Part shown: positions 26,690 through 35,117 of the stretch, in pieces | How the letters are laid out: every line of letters begins with the position of its first letter | Numbering within the stretch: position 1 is the first letter of the stretch | Assembly: GCF_900111965.1 (NCBI RefSeq) | Contig: NZ_FOJT01000004.1 | Span: forward strand, 1-64,000 | Direction: 5' to 3' | DNA length: 64,000 nucleotides | From: Flavobacterium swingsii | Lineage (GTDB): Bacteria; Bacteroidota; Bacteroidia; Flavobacteriales; Flavobacteriaceae | The notes under the pieces: generated by a model | Seen by the model: the letters and a program-made list of their open reading frames with translations, nothing else | Databases searched by the model: none | Told to the model about the DNA's origin: nothing | Made by a program: the position numbers and the translations under genes

Positions 26690-27349
26690 ATGAAAAAGAT
26701 ATTTTTAGTACTAACATTCATTTTTTCACTTACAATTACCGCACAGCATAGTCGTCGTGATGGAAACCGTATAGGAATAATGGGAGGAATTACCCAAACG
26801 ACATTAACAACATCAAATTTTGCTTCAAAACCAGCAAATGGTTGGGTTGCAGGAATGGCTGTAAGAGGAAATTACTATAATGATTTTAGTGCAATTTTTG
26901 GAATGCAATTTTTCGAAAATAACATTATAGTTGCTACAACCAAACCGCTATCACTCGCTTCGGAAGATGTAAATTTTAAAACAATGGGTGTTCAAGTACG
27001 GTTATTGGCTAGTTATAATTTGATAAAAAACCATCTTTCGTTAGATTTTGGACCTGTTTTACAAATAAATGACAAACTAAAAATAAATAGTAAATCAGAA
27101 CTAAATAATGTTACTGGAACTTTGTTAACGGCTAAAGAAATTACCGATGTTACAAAGCTTAACGGAAATGCTTATGTTGGTATTTCGGCAGGAACAAAAA
27201 GAATTCGTGCCGTTGTTAATTACCAATATGGTTTGAATAATTTCCTGAATAATCTGAATAATAATGAAGAATTAAAATTGAAAAACAACAACAGTAATTT
27301 CAAAGGTCATTTAGGAATTATAAGTGGGCAAGTGTTGTTTAATTTGTAA
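26690..27349 (+). CDS. Outer-membrane beta-barrel protein (PorT-like fold), copy 1
   Basis: This 219-residue protein has a signal peptide (ending T-I-T-A-Q) and alternating strand patterns ending in V-L-F-N-L, typical of a small outer-membrane barrel. It contains I-G-I-M-G-G-I-T-Q-T-T-L-T-T-S-N-F near its start, which recurs in the gene at 28799 (A-G-I-T-Q-T-E-L-K-S-S-D-L), so the two are paralogues. A near-consensus -7 box (TACTTTCG, 26665-26672) precedes it. Specific function unknown; the barrel call rests on pattern, not on an identified family member. Confidence 0.7.
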   Translation: MKKIFLVLTFIFSLTITAQHSRRDGNRIGIMGGITQTTLTTSNFASKPANGWVAGMAVRGNYYNDFSAIFGMQFFENNIIVATTKPLSLASEDVNFKTMGVQVRLLASYNLIKNHLSLDFGPVLQINDKLKINSKSELNNVTGTLLTAKEITDVTKLNGNAYVGISAGTKRIRAVVNYQYGLNNFLNNLNNNEELKLKNNNSNFKGHLGIISGQVLFNL

Positions 27350-27375
27350 GAAAAAACATTTTCTAAAATTAATAT

Positions 27376-27409
27376 AAAATCGCGCAAATAATTATATTTG
27401 CGCGATTTT
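27376..27409 (+). terminator. Terminator with 15-bp stem
   Basis: A perfect 15-bp stem (27376-27390 with 27395-27409, containing CGCGCAAATA/TATTTGCGCG) and loop ATTA follow the barrel gene. The arms end in A- and T-runs. Confidence 0.85.
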
Positions 27410-27452
27410 GTATTTTACAAAACCTCAATTTTATTTTTAACCTATTTTATTT

Positions 27453-28181
27453 ATGAAAAAAGTATTACTTGTATCCCTTTCATTGGGAGCAATTTTGTTT
27501 TCAAGTTGCCAAAAAGAAGAACCTGTTAGATGTATTCTTCCAGAAATTTCTTCTTCAACTAATTCACCAGTTATTCAAACAGGAACAATTGTTCTTGAAG
27601 CACCAGTTTCTGAAGACACTGCTGTTACTTACAAATGGACTGGACCAAACGGATTTGAGTCTAATTTAGCTAATCCAACAATTTCGAATGTAACTTCAGC
27701 TATGGCCGGAGAATATAAAGTAAAAATGATAAAAGGTATTTGTGAAACTCCAGAATCTTCAAATATTGTTGAAGTTATTCCGGCTGTTGTAAGTTGTACG
27801 CCAAACAATAACACATTGGCTTTTACTCGTTCATCACTTACAGGTATGACTTTTAATTCAGTTTACACAAGTACGAGTGGAGGAAGTTTCGAAATTAGAG
27901 CTGGAGCATCTAACGGTGATTTAACAATCGAATTTGCATCTGCTTCAACTCCATTACCTGGATATTATGATCTTAGTAACGATTGTCCAACTTCATTTTT
28001 ATCTGATAATGAAGTATGTGTTTCAATAGTATATTCAGGTTATTTCTGCCGAGCAAATTCTGGAAAAATACTTGTTACAAATGTAGGTGGAAAATTATCT
28101 GCAGTTTTTTGTGATGTTTTATTTACTAATTCGGATTTACCGTTTGATATGACAGCGATGTCTAAAGTTACTCAACCATAA
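27453..28181 (+). CDS. Lipoprotein with an immunoglobulin-like domain
   Basis: This 242-residue protein has a lipoprotein signal (I-L-F-S-S-C, lipobox Cys near residue 19), so it should be lipid-anchored in the envelope. Residues about 30-110 look like an immunoglobulin/PKD-type beta-sandwich (Y-K-W-T-G-P-N-G-F, then A-G-E-Y-K-V). The C-terminal half (about 115-240) is a separate beta-rich domain with several cysteines (N-D-C-P-T-S, N-E-V-C-V-S, Y-F-C-R-A) that I do not recognise. It is followed 5 nt later by another secreted protein, suggesting an operon. Confidence 0.7.
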   Translation: MKKVLLVSLSLGAILFSSCQKEEPVRCILPEISSSTNSPVIQTGTIVLEAPVSEDTAVTYKWTGPNGFESNLANPTISNVTSAMAGEYKVKMIKGICETPESSNIVEVIPAVVSCTPNNNTLAFTRSSLTGMTFNSVYTSTSGGSFEIRAGASNGDLTIEFASASTPLPGYYDLSNDCPTSFLSDNEVCVSIVYSGYFCRANSGKILVTNVGGKLSAVFCDVLFTNSDLPFDMTAMSKVTQP

Positions 28182-28186
28182 TAGTT

Positions 28187-28771
28187 ATGAAAAAATTATT
28201 TATTTTACTTTGTTTTTTAAGCCTATCATCTTTTGCACAAACCGCTTATTTTTTTAATAAAAAAGGCGAAAAAATAGTTATGCGTGATGACACGGTAGAA
28301 ATTTTAGTTGTAGACGATAGAATATCTTATGCAGAAGTTGGAAAGAGTTGGGAAAAATATATCAGATTCAAAGATCTTGATTATGCTATTGTAGGACCAC
28401 ATTATTTTAAATCTTTCAAACTAATAAATGCAAAAGGTAAGTCAGAAAAAGAAACCGCTTTTTTTGTTTTAGCCGAAACTAAGGAAAGAAAACTATTATC
28501 TTATACAGTAACGGTAATAGGGAAGTATGGTTCTTCAAAATACTACAATATCTATTGCATAGATAACAATAATAACATTCTGGATTATGTAAAACTTAAT
28601 GAAAGTTTTGTTTACAAAGGAGCAAGAATGAAAATTTCGCCAATGATAAACAAACATTTTTCTGATTGTCCGGAAGTAATGAGCGAATTTTCAAAATTTG
28701 AAGACACAGACGAAAAACACTTAAACGTTTTAGGTTTTTTTGATAGTCAGAGATATATAAAATGTAATTAA
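28187..28771 (+). CDS. Secreted protein of unknown function
   Basis: This 194-residue protein has a clear signal peptide (M-K-K-L-F-I then S-S-F-A-Q). The mature part is mixed alpha/beta with K-S-F-K-L-I-N-A-K-G and a conserved-looking Y-Y-N-I-Y-C-I-D-N-N-N, and three cysteines, two of them in the C-terminal half. I recognise no family. It starts 5 nt after the lipoprotein gene and 27 nt before the second barrel gene, so it belongs to the same small envelope cluster, and may interact with the barrel or lipoprotein. Confidence 0.6.
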   Translation: MKKLFILLCFLSLSSFAQTAYFFNKKGEKIVMRDDTVEILVVDDRISYAEVGKSWEKYIRFKDLDYAIVGPHYFKSFKLINAKGKSEKETAFFVLAETKERKLLSYTVTVIGKYGSSKYYNIYCIDNNNNILDYVKLNESFVYKGARMKISPMINKHFSDCPEVMSEFSKFEDTDEKHLNVLGFFDSQRYIKCN

Positions 28772-28798
28772 AATATAAAAAATAGAAATAAAACAAAA

Positions 28799-29542
28799 AT
28801 GAAAAAAGCATTATTATTTGCTATCTTTTTAGCAACATTCGCAGGATATAGCCAAGCTCCAAGAGGATTTTATGTAACTGCCGGAATAACTCAAACAGAG
28901 CTAAAATCTTCCGACTTGCAGTCTACGCCAGGAATCGGTTATAAGGCAGGTCTTAATTTTAATATGGGTTATCATGAAAATTATAATTACCAAATAGAAA
29001 TGTTGTTTAATCATAGAGCATTAAATTTTAAAACTGTCTCTGCCGATTATCAAACAGTGGGTGAACAAAAATATATATCAGAGACAATAGATATTGGTTT
29101 TTACTTTAATTATTATATACTAAAACCAGAAGAAGATAAATTCTTTTTAGGACCGCAAATAGGATTTGCAACAGCTATTACAGGGCAGTTTACACCTGCA
29201 AAAACAAAAAATGTTGGGTATGATTTTAATAACTACTCAGAAGAGTCATATAATGAGTACAACCACACAGAAGGCAAATATTTATTACCTTATTTATTAG
29301 ACGAAGGAAGTTTCGAAAACACGCCACAAGTAAATTTAGACGCAGGTCTTGGTTTAACAGGAGGTTATAATGATTTTAGATTTGATTTACGTTACACAAA
29401 GGGTCTAAATAATCGTCTTAAAGGTGTTGAAACAAATAACCATGATGAGTATAACAGATATACAGGTCCAACACTTAGCGGAAAACTAAACACCATTTCT
29501 TTTTCTGTTTCTTATATTTTTTGGAAAAGAATAAGAAAATAG
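28799..29542 (+). CDS. Outer-membrane beta-barrel protein (PorT-like fold), copy 2
   Basis: This 247-residue protein has a signal peptide (ending A-G-Y-S-Q) and a barrel-like body: L-G-P-Q-I-G-F-A-T-A-I, D-A-G-L-G-L-T-G-G-Y-N-D-F-R-F-D-L-R-Y, and a C-terminal F-S-V-S-Y-I-F-W-K. The family resembles the PorT-type outer-membrane barrels of Bacteroidetes, but this is not the T9SS PorT itself as far as can be judged. The N-terminal segment is shared with the gene at 26690. It ends a cluster of four envelope proteins; a bidirectional terminator follows. Confidence 0.75.
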   Translation: MKKALLFAIFLATFAGYSQAPRGFYVTAGITQTELKSSDLQSTPGIGYKAGLNFNMGYHENYNYQIEMLFNHRALNFKTVSADYQTVGEQKYISETIDIGFYFNYYILKPEEDKFFLGPQIGFATAITGQFTPAKTKNVGYDFNNYSEESYNEYNHTEGKYLLPYLLDEGSFENTPQVNLDAGLGLTGGYNDFRFDLRYTKGLNNRLKGVETNNHDEYNRYTGPTLSGKLNTISFSVSYIFWKRIRK

Positions 29543-29550
29543 TTTTAATA

Positions 29551-29577
29551 AAAAAGCCTCGAATTTCGAGGCTTTTT
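29551..29577. terminator. Bidirectional terminator
   Basis: An 11-bp stem (AAAAAGCCTCG 29551-29561 with CGAGGCTTTTT 29567-29577) sits between the barrel gene (+) and gltX (-). Confidence 0.88.
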
Positions 29578-29582
29578 CTTTT

Positions 29583-31088
29583 TTATAAACTTGCTATTGC
29601 TTTTTCAATTCGCTTGATTGTTTCTTCTTTCCCTATCATTTCTACGATATCAAACAAATGTGGTCCCATCATTTTTCCTACCAAACTTAATCGGAAAGGT
29701 TGCATAACTTTTCCCATTCCTATTTCGTTTTGAGTCATCCAATCTTTTACAATAGTTTCAATATTAACAGATGTAAAATTTTCTATAGCATTTAAAACCA
29801 CGATTAATTGTTTCATTAATTCTGGCGTTTCTTCTTTCCAGTTTTTTGCTGCTTTCTCATCATAAGAAGTTGGCGCTACAAAGAAATAATCAGATAAATC
29901 CCAAAGTTCGTTTACAAAATGAGCACGTTCTTTTACTGATGCAACTACTTTAGTTACATAATCTAAATTTGAAGAAACTCCTTTCGATTCAACAATTGGT
30001 AAGAATAATTCAGCCAAGGCTTTATCTTCTTTCTTAACCAAATATTGATGATTAAACCATTTGTTTTTCTCAGGGTCAAACTTCGCTCCCGCTTTGTGAA
30101 TTCTATTTAAATCAAATTTTTCGGTTAGTTCTGTTAATGAAAAAAGCTCTTGTTCCGTTCCGTCATTCCAACCCAACATAGCTAAGAAATTAATTACAGC
30201 TTCTGGGAAAAATCCATTTTCTTTATAACCTAATGAAGTTCCTTCCTCAGTTTTCCATTGCAATGGAAATACAGGAAAGCCTAGTTTTTCGCCATCACGT
30301 TTGCTTAATTTTCCGTTTCCTACAGGTTTTAATATCAATGGTAAATGCGCAAATTCAGGCGCTTCCCAACCAAATGCTCTGTATAACAAAACATGCAGTG
30401 GCATAGAAGGCAACCATTCTTCCCCACGAATTACGTGAGAAGTTTCCATCAAATGATCATCGACAATATTGGCCAAATGATACGTTGGCATTCCATCGCT
30501 TTTAAATAAAACCTTATCGTCTAACAAATTACTTTCAAACTTAATATCACCACGAATAATATCTGTTAAATGTAAAGTTTCATTAACAGGAGTTTTAAAA
30601 CGAATTACAAAATCTTCTCCAGCGGCAATTCTTTCCGCCACTTTTTCAGGAGAATTGGTTAACGAATTATCTAATGTTTCACGAACGGTATGATTGTAAA
30701 TAAAGGTATTTCCTGCTGCTTCAGTCGTTTTTCGTAAAGTATCTAAATCTTCAGATGTATCAAATGCATAATAAGCCCAACCAGAATGTATCAGTTGGTC
30801 AGCATATTGTTTGTATAAATGTTTTCTTTCAGATTGTCTGTAAGGACCAAATTTTTCGTTCTTACCCATCGTTTCATCAGGAGAAATTCCTAACCATTCT
30901 AATGATTCCATGATATATTCTTCGGCACCAGGAACAAAACGATTTTGGTCGGTATCTTCTATTCGTAAAAAGAAAACACCGTTGTGTTTTTTGGCAAATA
31001 AATAATTAAATAAAGCAGTACGAACACCGCCTATATGCAAAGCTCCTGTTGGGCTTGGTGCAAAACGCACACGAACTTGTTTAGACAT
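29583..31088 (-). CDS. gltX: Glutamyl-tRNA synthetase
   Basis: This 501-residue class I synthetase charges tRNA-Glu. The HIGH motif is P-S-P-T-G-A-L-H-I-G-G-V-R-T-A and the KMSKS motif is G-K-L-S-K-R-D-G (about residue 264). R-I-E-D-T-D-Q-N-R and H-V-I-R-G-E-E-W-L are in place. The C-terminal helical anticodon-binding domain occupies about residues 340-501. With a glnS also in the window, this organism has a direct route to Gln-tRNA. It has an exact -7 promoter box 17 nt upstream of its ATG and is divergent from the DUF4175 gene. Confidence 0.97.
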   Translation of the reverse strand: MSKQVRVRFAPSPTGALHIGGVRTALFNYLFAKKHNGVFFLRIEDTDQNRFVPGAEEYIMESLEWLGISPDETMGKNEKFGPYRQSERKHLYKQYADQLIHSGWAYYAFDTSEDLDTLRKTTEAAGNTFIYNHTVRETLDNSLTNSPEKVAERIAAGEDFVIRFKTPVNETLHLTDIIRGDIKFESNLLDDKVLFKSDGMPTYHLANIVDDHLMETSHVIRGEEWLPSMPLHVLLYRAFGWEAPEFAHLPLILKPVGNGKLSKRDGEKLGFPVFPLQWKTEEGTSLGYKENGFFPEAVINFLAMLGWNDGTEQELFSLTELTEKFDLNRIHKAGAKFDPEKNKWFNHQYLVKKEDKALAELFLPIVESKGVSSNLDYVTKVVASVKERAHFVNELWDLSDYFFVAPTSYDEKAAKNWKEETPELMKQLIVVLNAIENFTSVNIETIVKDWMTQNEIGMGKVMQPFRLSLVGKMMGPHLFDIVEMIGKEETIKRIEKAIASL

Positions 31089-31105
31089 TTTTGTAAATTT
31101 TGATG

Positions 31106-31113
31106 CAAAGATA
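31106..31113 (-). promoter_or_regulatory. gltX promoter -7 element
   Basis: On the minus strand TATCTTTG fits TAnnTTTG and is 17 nt from the gltX ATG. Confidence 0.6.
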
Positions 31114-31197
31114 AAGTTTAAAAATCTGTTTAATATATTTTTAACTCATTAGAATTTTAAAATTACTACTTTTATAGGTTAAAAAGATTGCTTTATT

Positions 31198-34100
31198 TTG
31201 GAAAATTCAAAACTCATATTTCAAAAATTAGAAGATTTCATCAAGAAATTCTATACCAATGAATTGTTACGTGGAACAATTTTCTTTGTTGGTTTGGGAT
31301 TACTGTATCTTTTTGTAACCAGTTTTATCGAATATTTCCTTTGGTTGAAGCCAACAGGAAGAACATTTTTGTTTTTGATGTTTGTTTTGGTTCAATTATT
31401 CTTGTTGGTCAGATTTATAGTATTTCCAATATTCCAATTATTTAAACTTAAAAAAGGAATAGATTATACCGAAGCTTCTAAAATTATTGGGAATCATTTC
31501 ACTGAGGTGAATGATAAACTGACTAATTTCCTTCAATTATCAGAAGACAAAAACCAATCAGAATTACTTTTAGCATCAATAAACCAAAAAGCAAATTCAC
31601 TACAACCGATACCTTTTTCTAATGCTATCGATTTTAAAAAGAACAGAAAATTTTTGCCATTAGCATTAATTCCTTTGTTTTTTGTTTTGTTTCTAATGCT
31701 TTCAGGACAACAAAAACTGATTACCGAAAGTATGAATCGTGTGGTAAATTACAAACAACAATTTTTGCCACCAGCGCCGTTTGCATTTACTTTGGTAAAC
31801 AAAAACCTGCAAACCGAACAAAACAAAGATTTTATTCTCAAGGTAAAAACCGTTGGAAATGTTGTTCCAGAAAAAGCCATGATTTTTATTGGTGACGAAA
31901 GTTATTTTATGAAAAACACCAAGCAAGGAGAATTTCAGTTTGTATTGACGAAACCGATGCAAAACATCGATTTTCATATTGAAGCCAACGAAGTTTCATC
32001 AATCAATTATACTTTGAATGTGATTACCGTTCCTGCCATTGCAAATTTCGAGATGTTGCTTAATTTCCCTAATTATCTGAATAAGAAATTTGAAATTATC
32101 AAAGGAACTGGGAATGCCATTGTTCCCGAAGGCACACAAATCACTTGGAGAATTAATACGGTTGCAACTCAAAGCATCAATCTAATTGAAGCCAATAAAT
32201 CGTATTCGTTTGTAAATTCTGGAAATACATTCAATTTAAGTAAAAGTATCTTTCAAAATACAGAATATCAGATATTTACTTCTAATAAATCGATAAAAAA
32301 CTACGAAAAACTCAATTATGCTATCAATGTAGTAAAAGATCAGTTTCCAACCATCAAAGTGGAGATGGCTGCCGATAGTTTAAAAGGCTCTAAAGAATAT
32401 GTTTTAGGCCAAATCTCGGACGATTATGGGTTTTCGAAGCTGAGTGTTGTTTATTTTCCAAAAGACAATCCAGAAGCTGCTAAACGTGGAACCATCGCTG
32501 TAAAGCAAAGTAATTTCGATCAGTTTGTGTTTTCTTTTCCAAGCACGTTGCCAATTGTAGATGGTGTGGCGTATGAATATTATTTTGAAGTTTTTGATAA
32601 CGATGCCATTCATCATTATAAAAGCACAAAGTCATCTGAGTTTTCATATCGTGAATCTACTGTCGAAGAAAAGGAAAATGAAAATTTGCAACAGCAAAAC
32701 GAAAACATCAATGCTTTAGAAAAGTCATTAAGCAAGCAAGACAAACAACTTTCTGAGTTAGAAAAATTACAAAAAACTAATAAAGAGAAAAAAGATTTAG
32801 ATTATAAAGACAAGCAAAAATTAGATGACTTCGTAAAACGTCAGAAACAACAAGACGAAATGATGAAGGAATTTTCTGAAAAGATTAAAGATAATTTAGA
32901 AAAATTTAAAGCTGAAGAAAATGATCCGAAGAAAGAATTATTAAAACAACGTTTAGAAAAATCGAAAGAAGAATTAGAAAAAAATCAAAAGCTTCTGGAC
33001 GAATTGAAACGATTGAACGAAAAATTAGATCAAGAAGAAATACAAGAAAAATTAGAAAAGTTTCAACAAAAAAGTAAAAACCAAACCAAGACCTTAGAAC
33101 AATTGGTTGAGTTAACTAAAAGATATTATGTCGAGAAAAAAGCAGAACAACTAGCTGATAAGTTAGATAAGCTTTCTGAAAAAGAAGACAAGTTAGCTGA
33201 TGATAAAAAAGAAAATTCTGAAGAAAAGCAAAACGAGATTAACAAAGAGTTTGATAAAATTCAGGAAGAATTAAAAGAATTAGATAAAGAAAATAAAGAA
33301 CTTAAATCGCCATTAGATATTCCTCAAGATAAAGAAAAGGAAGAAAGCATCGATAAAGATTTGCAAAAAGCATCGGAAGAATTACAAAAGAAACAGCAAG
33401 ACAAAGCTTCGCCTAAACAAAAAAGTGCCGCTAAAAAAATGAAAGAAATGAGCGAAAAAATGGCTCAAGAAATGGAAGGTGGAGAGAAAGAGCAAATGGA
33501 AGAAGACGTAGCAATGCTTCGTCAAATTCTAGATAATTTGTTGGCGTTTTCTTTTTCGCAAGAATCGTTAATTAAAAATTTTAAAGCGATAACCAATACA
33601 TCAAATGCATTTTCGAAACACTTAAAAACACAACAAGATTTAAAACAACAATTCAAACATGTTGATGATAGTTTGTTTGCGATGTCATTGCGTAATCCAA
33701 AAATAAGCGAACAAGTAACAACCGAAATTGGAAAGGTTCATTATAATATTGATAAAAGTATCGACTTGCTTTCCGACAATCAAATCGCGAGAGGAACATC
33801 AAGTCAGCAATTTTCTTTAACAAGCGCCAATAATTTAGCCAACTTTTTAAGTGATGTTTTAAACAGTATGCAAATGTCACTTTCTGGAATGGGCAAAGGA
33901 AAACCGAAACCAGGAAAAGGAAAAGGCAGCGGAATGCAATTACCAGATATTATCAAAAAGCAGCAAGGTCTTGGTGAGAAAATGAAAGATGGAAAAGCCA
34001 AAGGAGAAAAACCAGGTGACAAACCGGGAGATAAGCCCGGAGAAAAACCAGGCGAAGGAAAAGACGGCAAGTCTGGAAAAGAAGGAAAATCTAGTCAAGG

Positions 34101-34554
34101 AAGTGACGGAAAAGGAGAAGGCGAAAATGGACAAGATGGTGAAGGGAATGCAAAAGCAGTTTTAGAAATTCTTAAAGAGCAACAACAATTGCGTGATGCT
34201 TTGCAAAAAGAACTCGAGAAAAATGGTTTGGGCGGAGCTGGGCAAAATGCTTTAGAGCAAATGAAACAGATAGAAAAGCAATTAATCAACAAAGGGTTTT
34301 CTAACGATGCGATTCAGAAAGCACTTAATTTGAAGTATGAATTACTCAAATTAGAGAAAGCAATTCAGGAACAAAATCAAGATTCGAAAAGACAATCTAA
34401 CACAAATAAAAAAGATTTTAACAATACTGCAAATCCCCTACCGCAAAAGCTTCAAGAATATTTGAATAGTATTGAAATTTTAAATAGACAAACACTACCT
34501 TTGCGCTCGAATTTTGACCGCAAGGTTCAAGAATATTTTAAGAAAAATGATTAG
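31198..34554 (+). CDS. DUF4175 large coiled-coil membrane protein
   Basis: This 1118-residue protein has two or three N-terminal membrane helices (about 20-80 and 150-170), a beta-rich stretch (about 190-480) and a long highly charged coiled coil (about 490-770, many K/E/Q heptads). A low-complexity Gly-Lys-Pro-rich segment (about 895-985, G-K-P-K-P-G-K-G-K-G) and a helical tail follow. This is the DUF4175 layout of Bacteroidetes; the function is unknown, and its size and coiled coil suggest a structural envelope role. The start appears to be TTG 31198, because the N-terminal F-I-K-K-F-Y-T-N-E-L-L-R-G begins here and the next ATG is about 60 codons in. It overlaps ybeY by 8 nt. Confidence 0.82.
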   Translation: MENSKLIFQKLEDFIKKFYTNELLRGTIFFVGLGLLYLFVTSFIEYFLWLKPTGRTFLFLMFVLVQLFLLVRFIVFPIFQLFKLKKGIDYTEASKIIGNHFTEVNDKLTNFLQLSEDKNQSELLLASINQKANSLQPIPFSNAIDFKKNRKFLPLALIPLFFVLFLMLSGQQKLITESMNRVVNYKQQFLPPAPFAFTLVNKNLQTEQNKDFILKVKTVGNVVPEKAMIFIGDESYFMKNTKQGEFQFVLTKPMQNIDFHIEANEVSSINYTLNVITVPAIANFEMLLNFPNYLNKKFEIIKGTGNAIVPEGTQITWRINTVATQSINLIEANKSYSFVNSGNTFNLSKSIFQNTEYQIFTSNKSIKNYEKLNYAINVVKDQFPTIKVEMAADSLKGSKEYVLGQISDDYGFSKLSVVYFPKDNPEAAKRGTIAVKQSNFDQFVFSFPSTLPIVDGVAYEYYFEVFDNDAIHHYKSTKSSEFSYRESTVEEKENENLQQQNENINALEKSLSKQDKQLSELEKLQKTNKEKKDLDYKDKQKLDDFVKRQKQQDEMMKEFSEKIKDNLEKFKAEENDPKKELLKQRLEKSKEELEKNQKLLDELKRLNEKLDQEEIQEKLEKFQQKSKNQTKTLEQLVELTKRYYVEKKAEQLADKLDKLSEKEDKLADDKKENSEEKQNEINKEFDKIQEELKELDKENKELKSPLDIPQDKEKEESIDKDLQKASEELQKKQQDKASPKQKSAAKKMKEMSEKMAQEMEGGEKEQMEEDVAMLRQILDNLLAFSFSQESLIKNFKAITNTSNAFSKHLKTQQDLKQQFKHVDDSLFAMSLRNPKISEQVTTEIGKVHYNIDKSIDLLSDNQIARGTSSQQFSLTSANNLANFLSDVLNSMQMSLSGMGKGKPKPGKGKGSGMQLPDIIKKQQGLGEKMKDGKAKGEKPGDKPGDKPGEKPGEGKDGKSGKEGKSSQGSDGKGEGENGQDGEGNAKAVLEILKEQQQLRDALQKELEKNGLGGAGQNALEQMKQIEKQLINKGFSNDAIQKALNLKYELLKLEKAIQEQNQDSKRQSNTNKKDFNNTANPLPQKLQEYLNSIEILNRQTLPLRSNFDRKVQEYFKKND

Positions 34555-34966
34555 TTTTAATTACGAAATAGATTTCGAAATACAAGAAGAAACCATTTAT
34601 ACCAATTGGATTTCTAGTGTTATAGTTTCAGAAAACAAATCCGAAGGCGAGATAAATTATATCTTTTGCGACGATGATTACTTGGTTGAAATTAACCAAC
34701 AATATCTAAATCACGACACACTAACGGATATTATAAGTTTCGATTATTCTTTAGGAAATGAAATACACGGAGATATTTATATCTCTATCGAAAGAGTCCG
34801 TGAGAACGCAGAAGAGTTTAAGGTCCCTTTCGAAGAAGAATTAAAACGCGTTATGATTCATGGTGTTTTACACTACTGCGGTTACAAGGATAAATCTGAA
34901 TCTGACGAGTTGTTAATGCGCTCTAAGGAAGACGAAAAAATAAAATTGTTTCACGTGAAACAATAA
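34547..34966 (+). CDS. ybeY: Endoribonuclease YbeY
   Basis: From ATG 34547 this is a 139-residue YbeY, the metal-dependent endoribonuclease of 16S rRNA maturation and ribosome quality control. The signature appears as R-V-M-I-H-G-V-L-H-Y-C-G-Y-K-D-K: the first two metal-binding histidines are present, but the third position of the usual H-G-x-L-H-x-x-G-Y-D-H is lysine-aspartate, a variant I recall from other Bacteroidetes. D-I-I-S-F-D-Y is also conserved. The ATG overlaps the DUF4175 stop by 8 nt, so translation is coupled. The last codons (L-F-H-V-K-Q) are encoded by a perfect parS site. Confidence 0.93.
   Translation: MISFNYEIDFEIQEETIYTNWISSVIVSENKSEGEINYIFCDDDYLVEINQQYLNHDTLTDIISFDYSLGNEIHGDIYISIERVRENAEEFKVPFEEELKRVMIHGVLHYCGYKDKSESDELLMRSKEDEKIKLFHVKQ
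34947..34962. promoter_or_regulatory. parS site 1 (inside ybeY 3' end)
   Basis: TGTTTCACGTGAAACA matches the 16-bp parS consensus TGTTNCACGTGAAACA at every defined position, and the palindrome extends to 18 bp (34946-34963). ParB/Spo0J is the expected ligand. Confidence 0.88.
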
Positions 34967-34989
34967 CGCAAAATCTAAATCACGAATTA

Positions 34990-35005
34990 TGTTTCACGTG
35001 AAACA
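34990..35005. promoter_or_regulatory. parS site 2
   Basis: TGTTTCACGTGAAACA is a second perfect consensus match, 43 bp from site 1 (start to start), in the ybeY-mnmG gap. Confidence 0.88.
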
Positions 35006-35034
35006 ATTTTTTAATTCATGATTTTTAATTGAAA

Positions 35035-35050
35035 AGTTCCACGTGGAACA
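35035..35050. promoter_or_regulatory. parS-like site 3
   Basis: AGTTCCACGTGGAACA has two differences from the consensus but is a perfect 14-bp palindrome (GTTCCACGTGGAAC). It lies 45 bp after site 2. Confidence 0.65.
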
Positions 35051-35117
35051 AAGCATAATTTGAATTACAAAAACGATTAGAAGACGTAATTTGTAATTCG
35101 CAATTCACAATCAAAAA

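Noticed and set aside
34514-34546. Upstream start for ybeY
   Set aside because: It would add residues not found in YbeY and extend the overlap with the DUF4175 gene; ATG 34547 is the family start.
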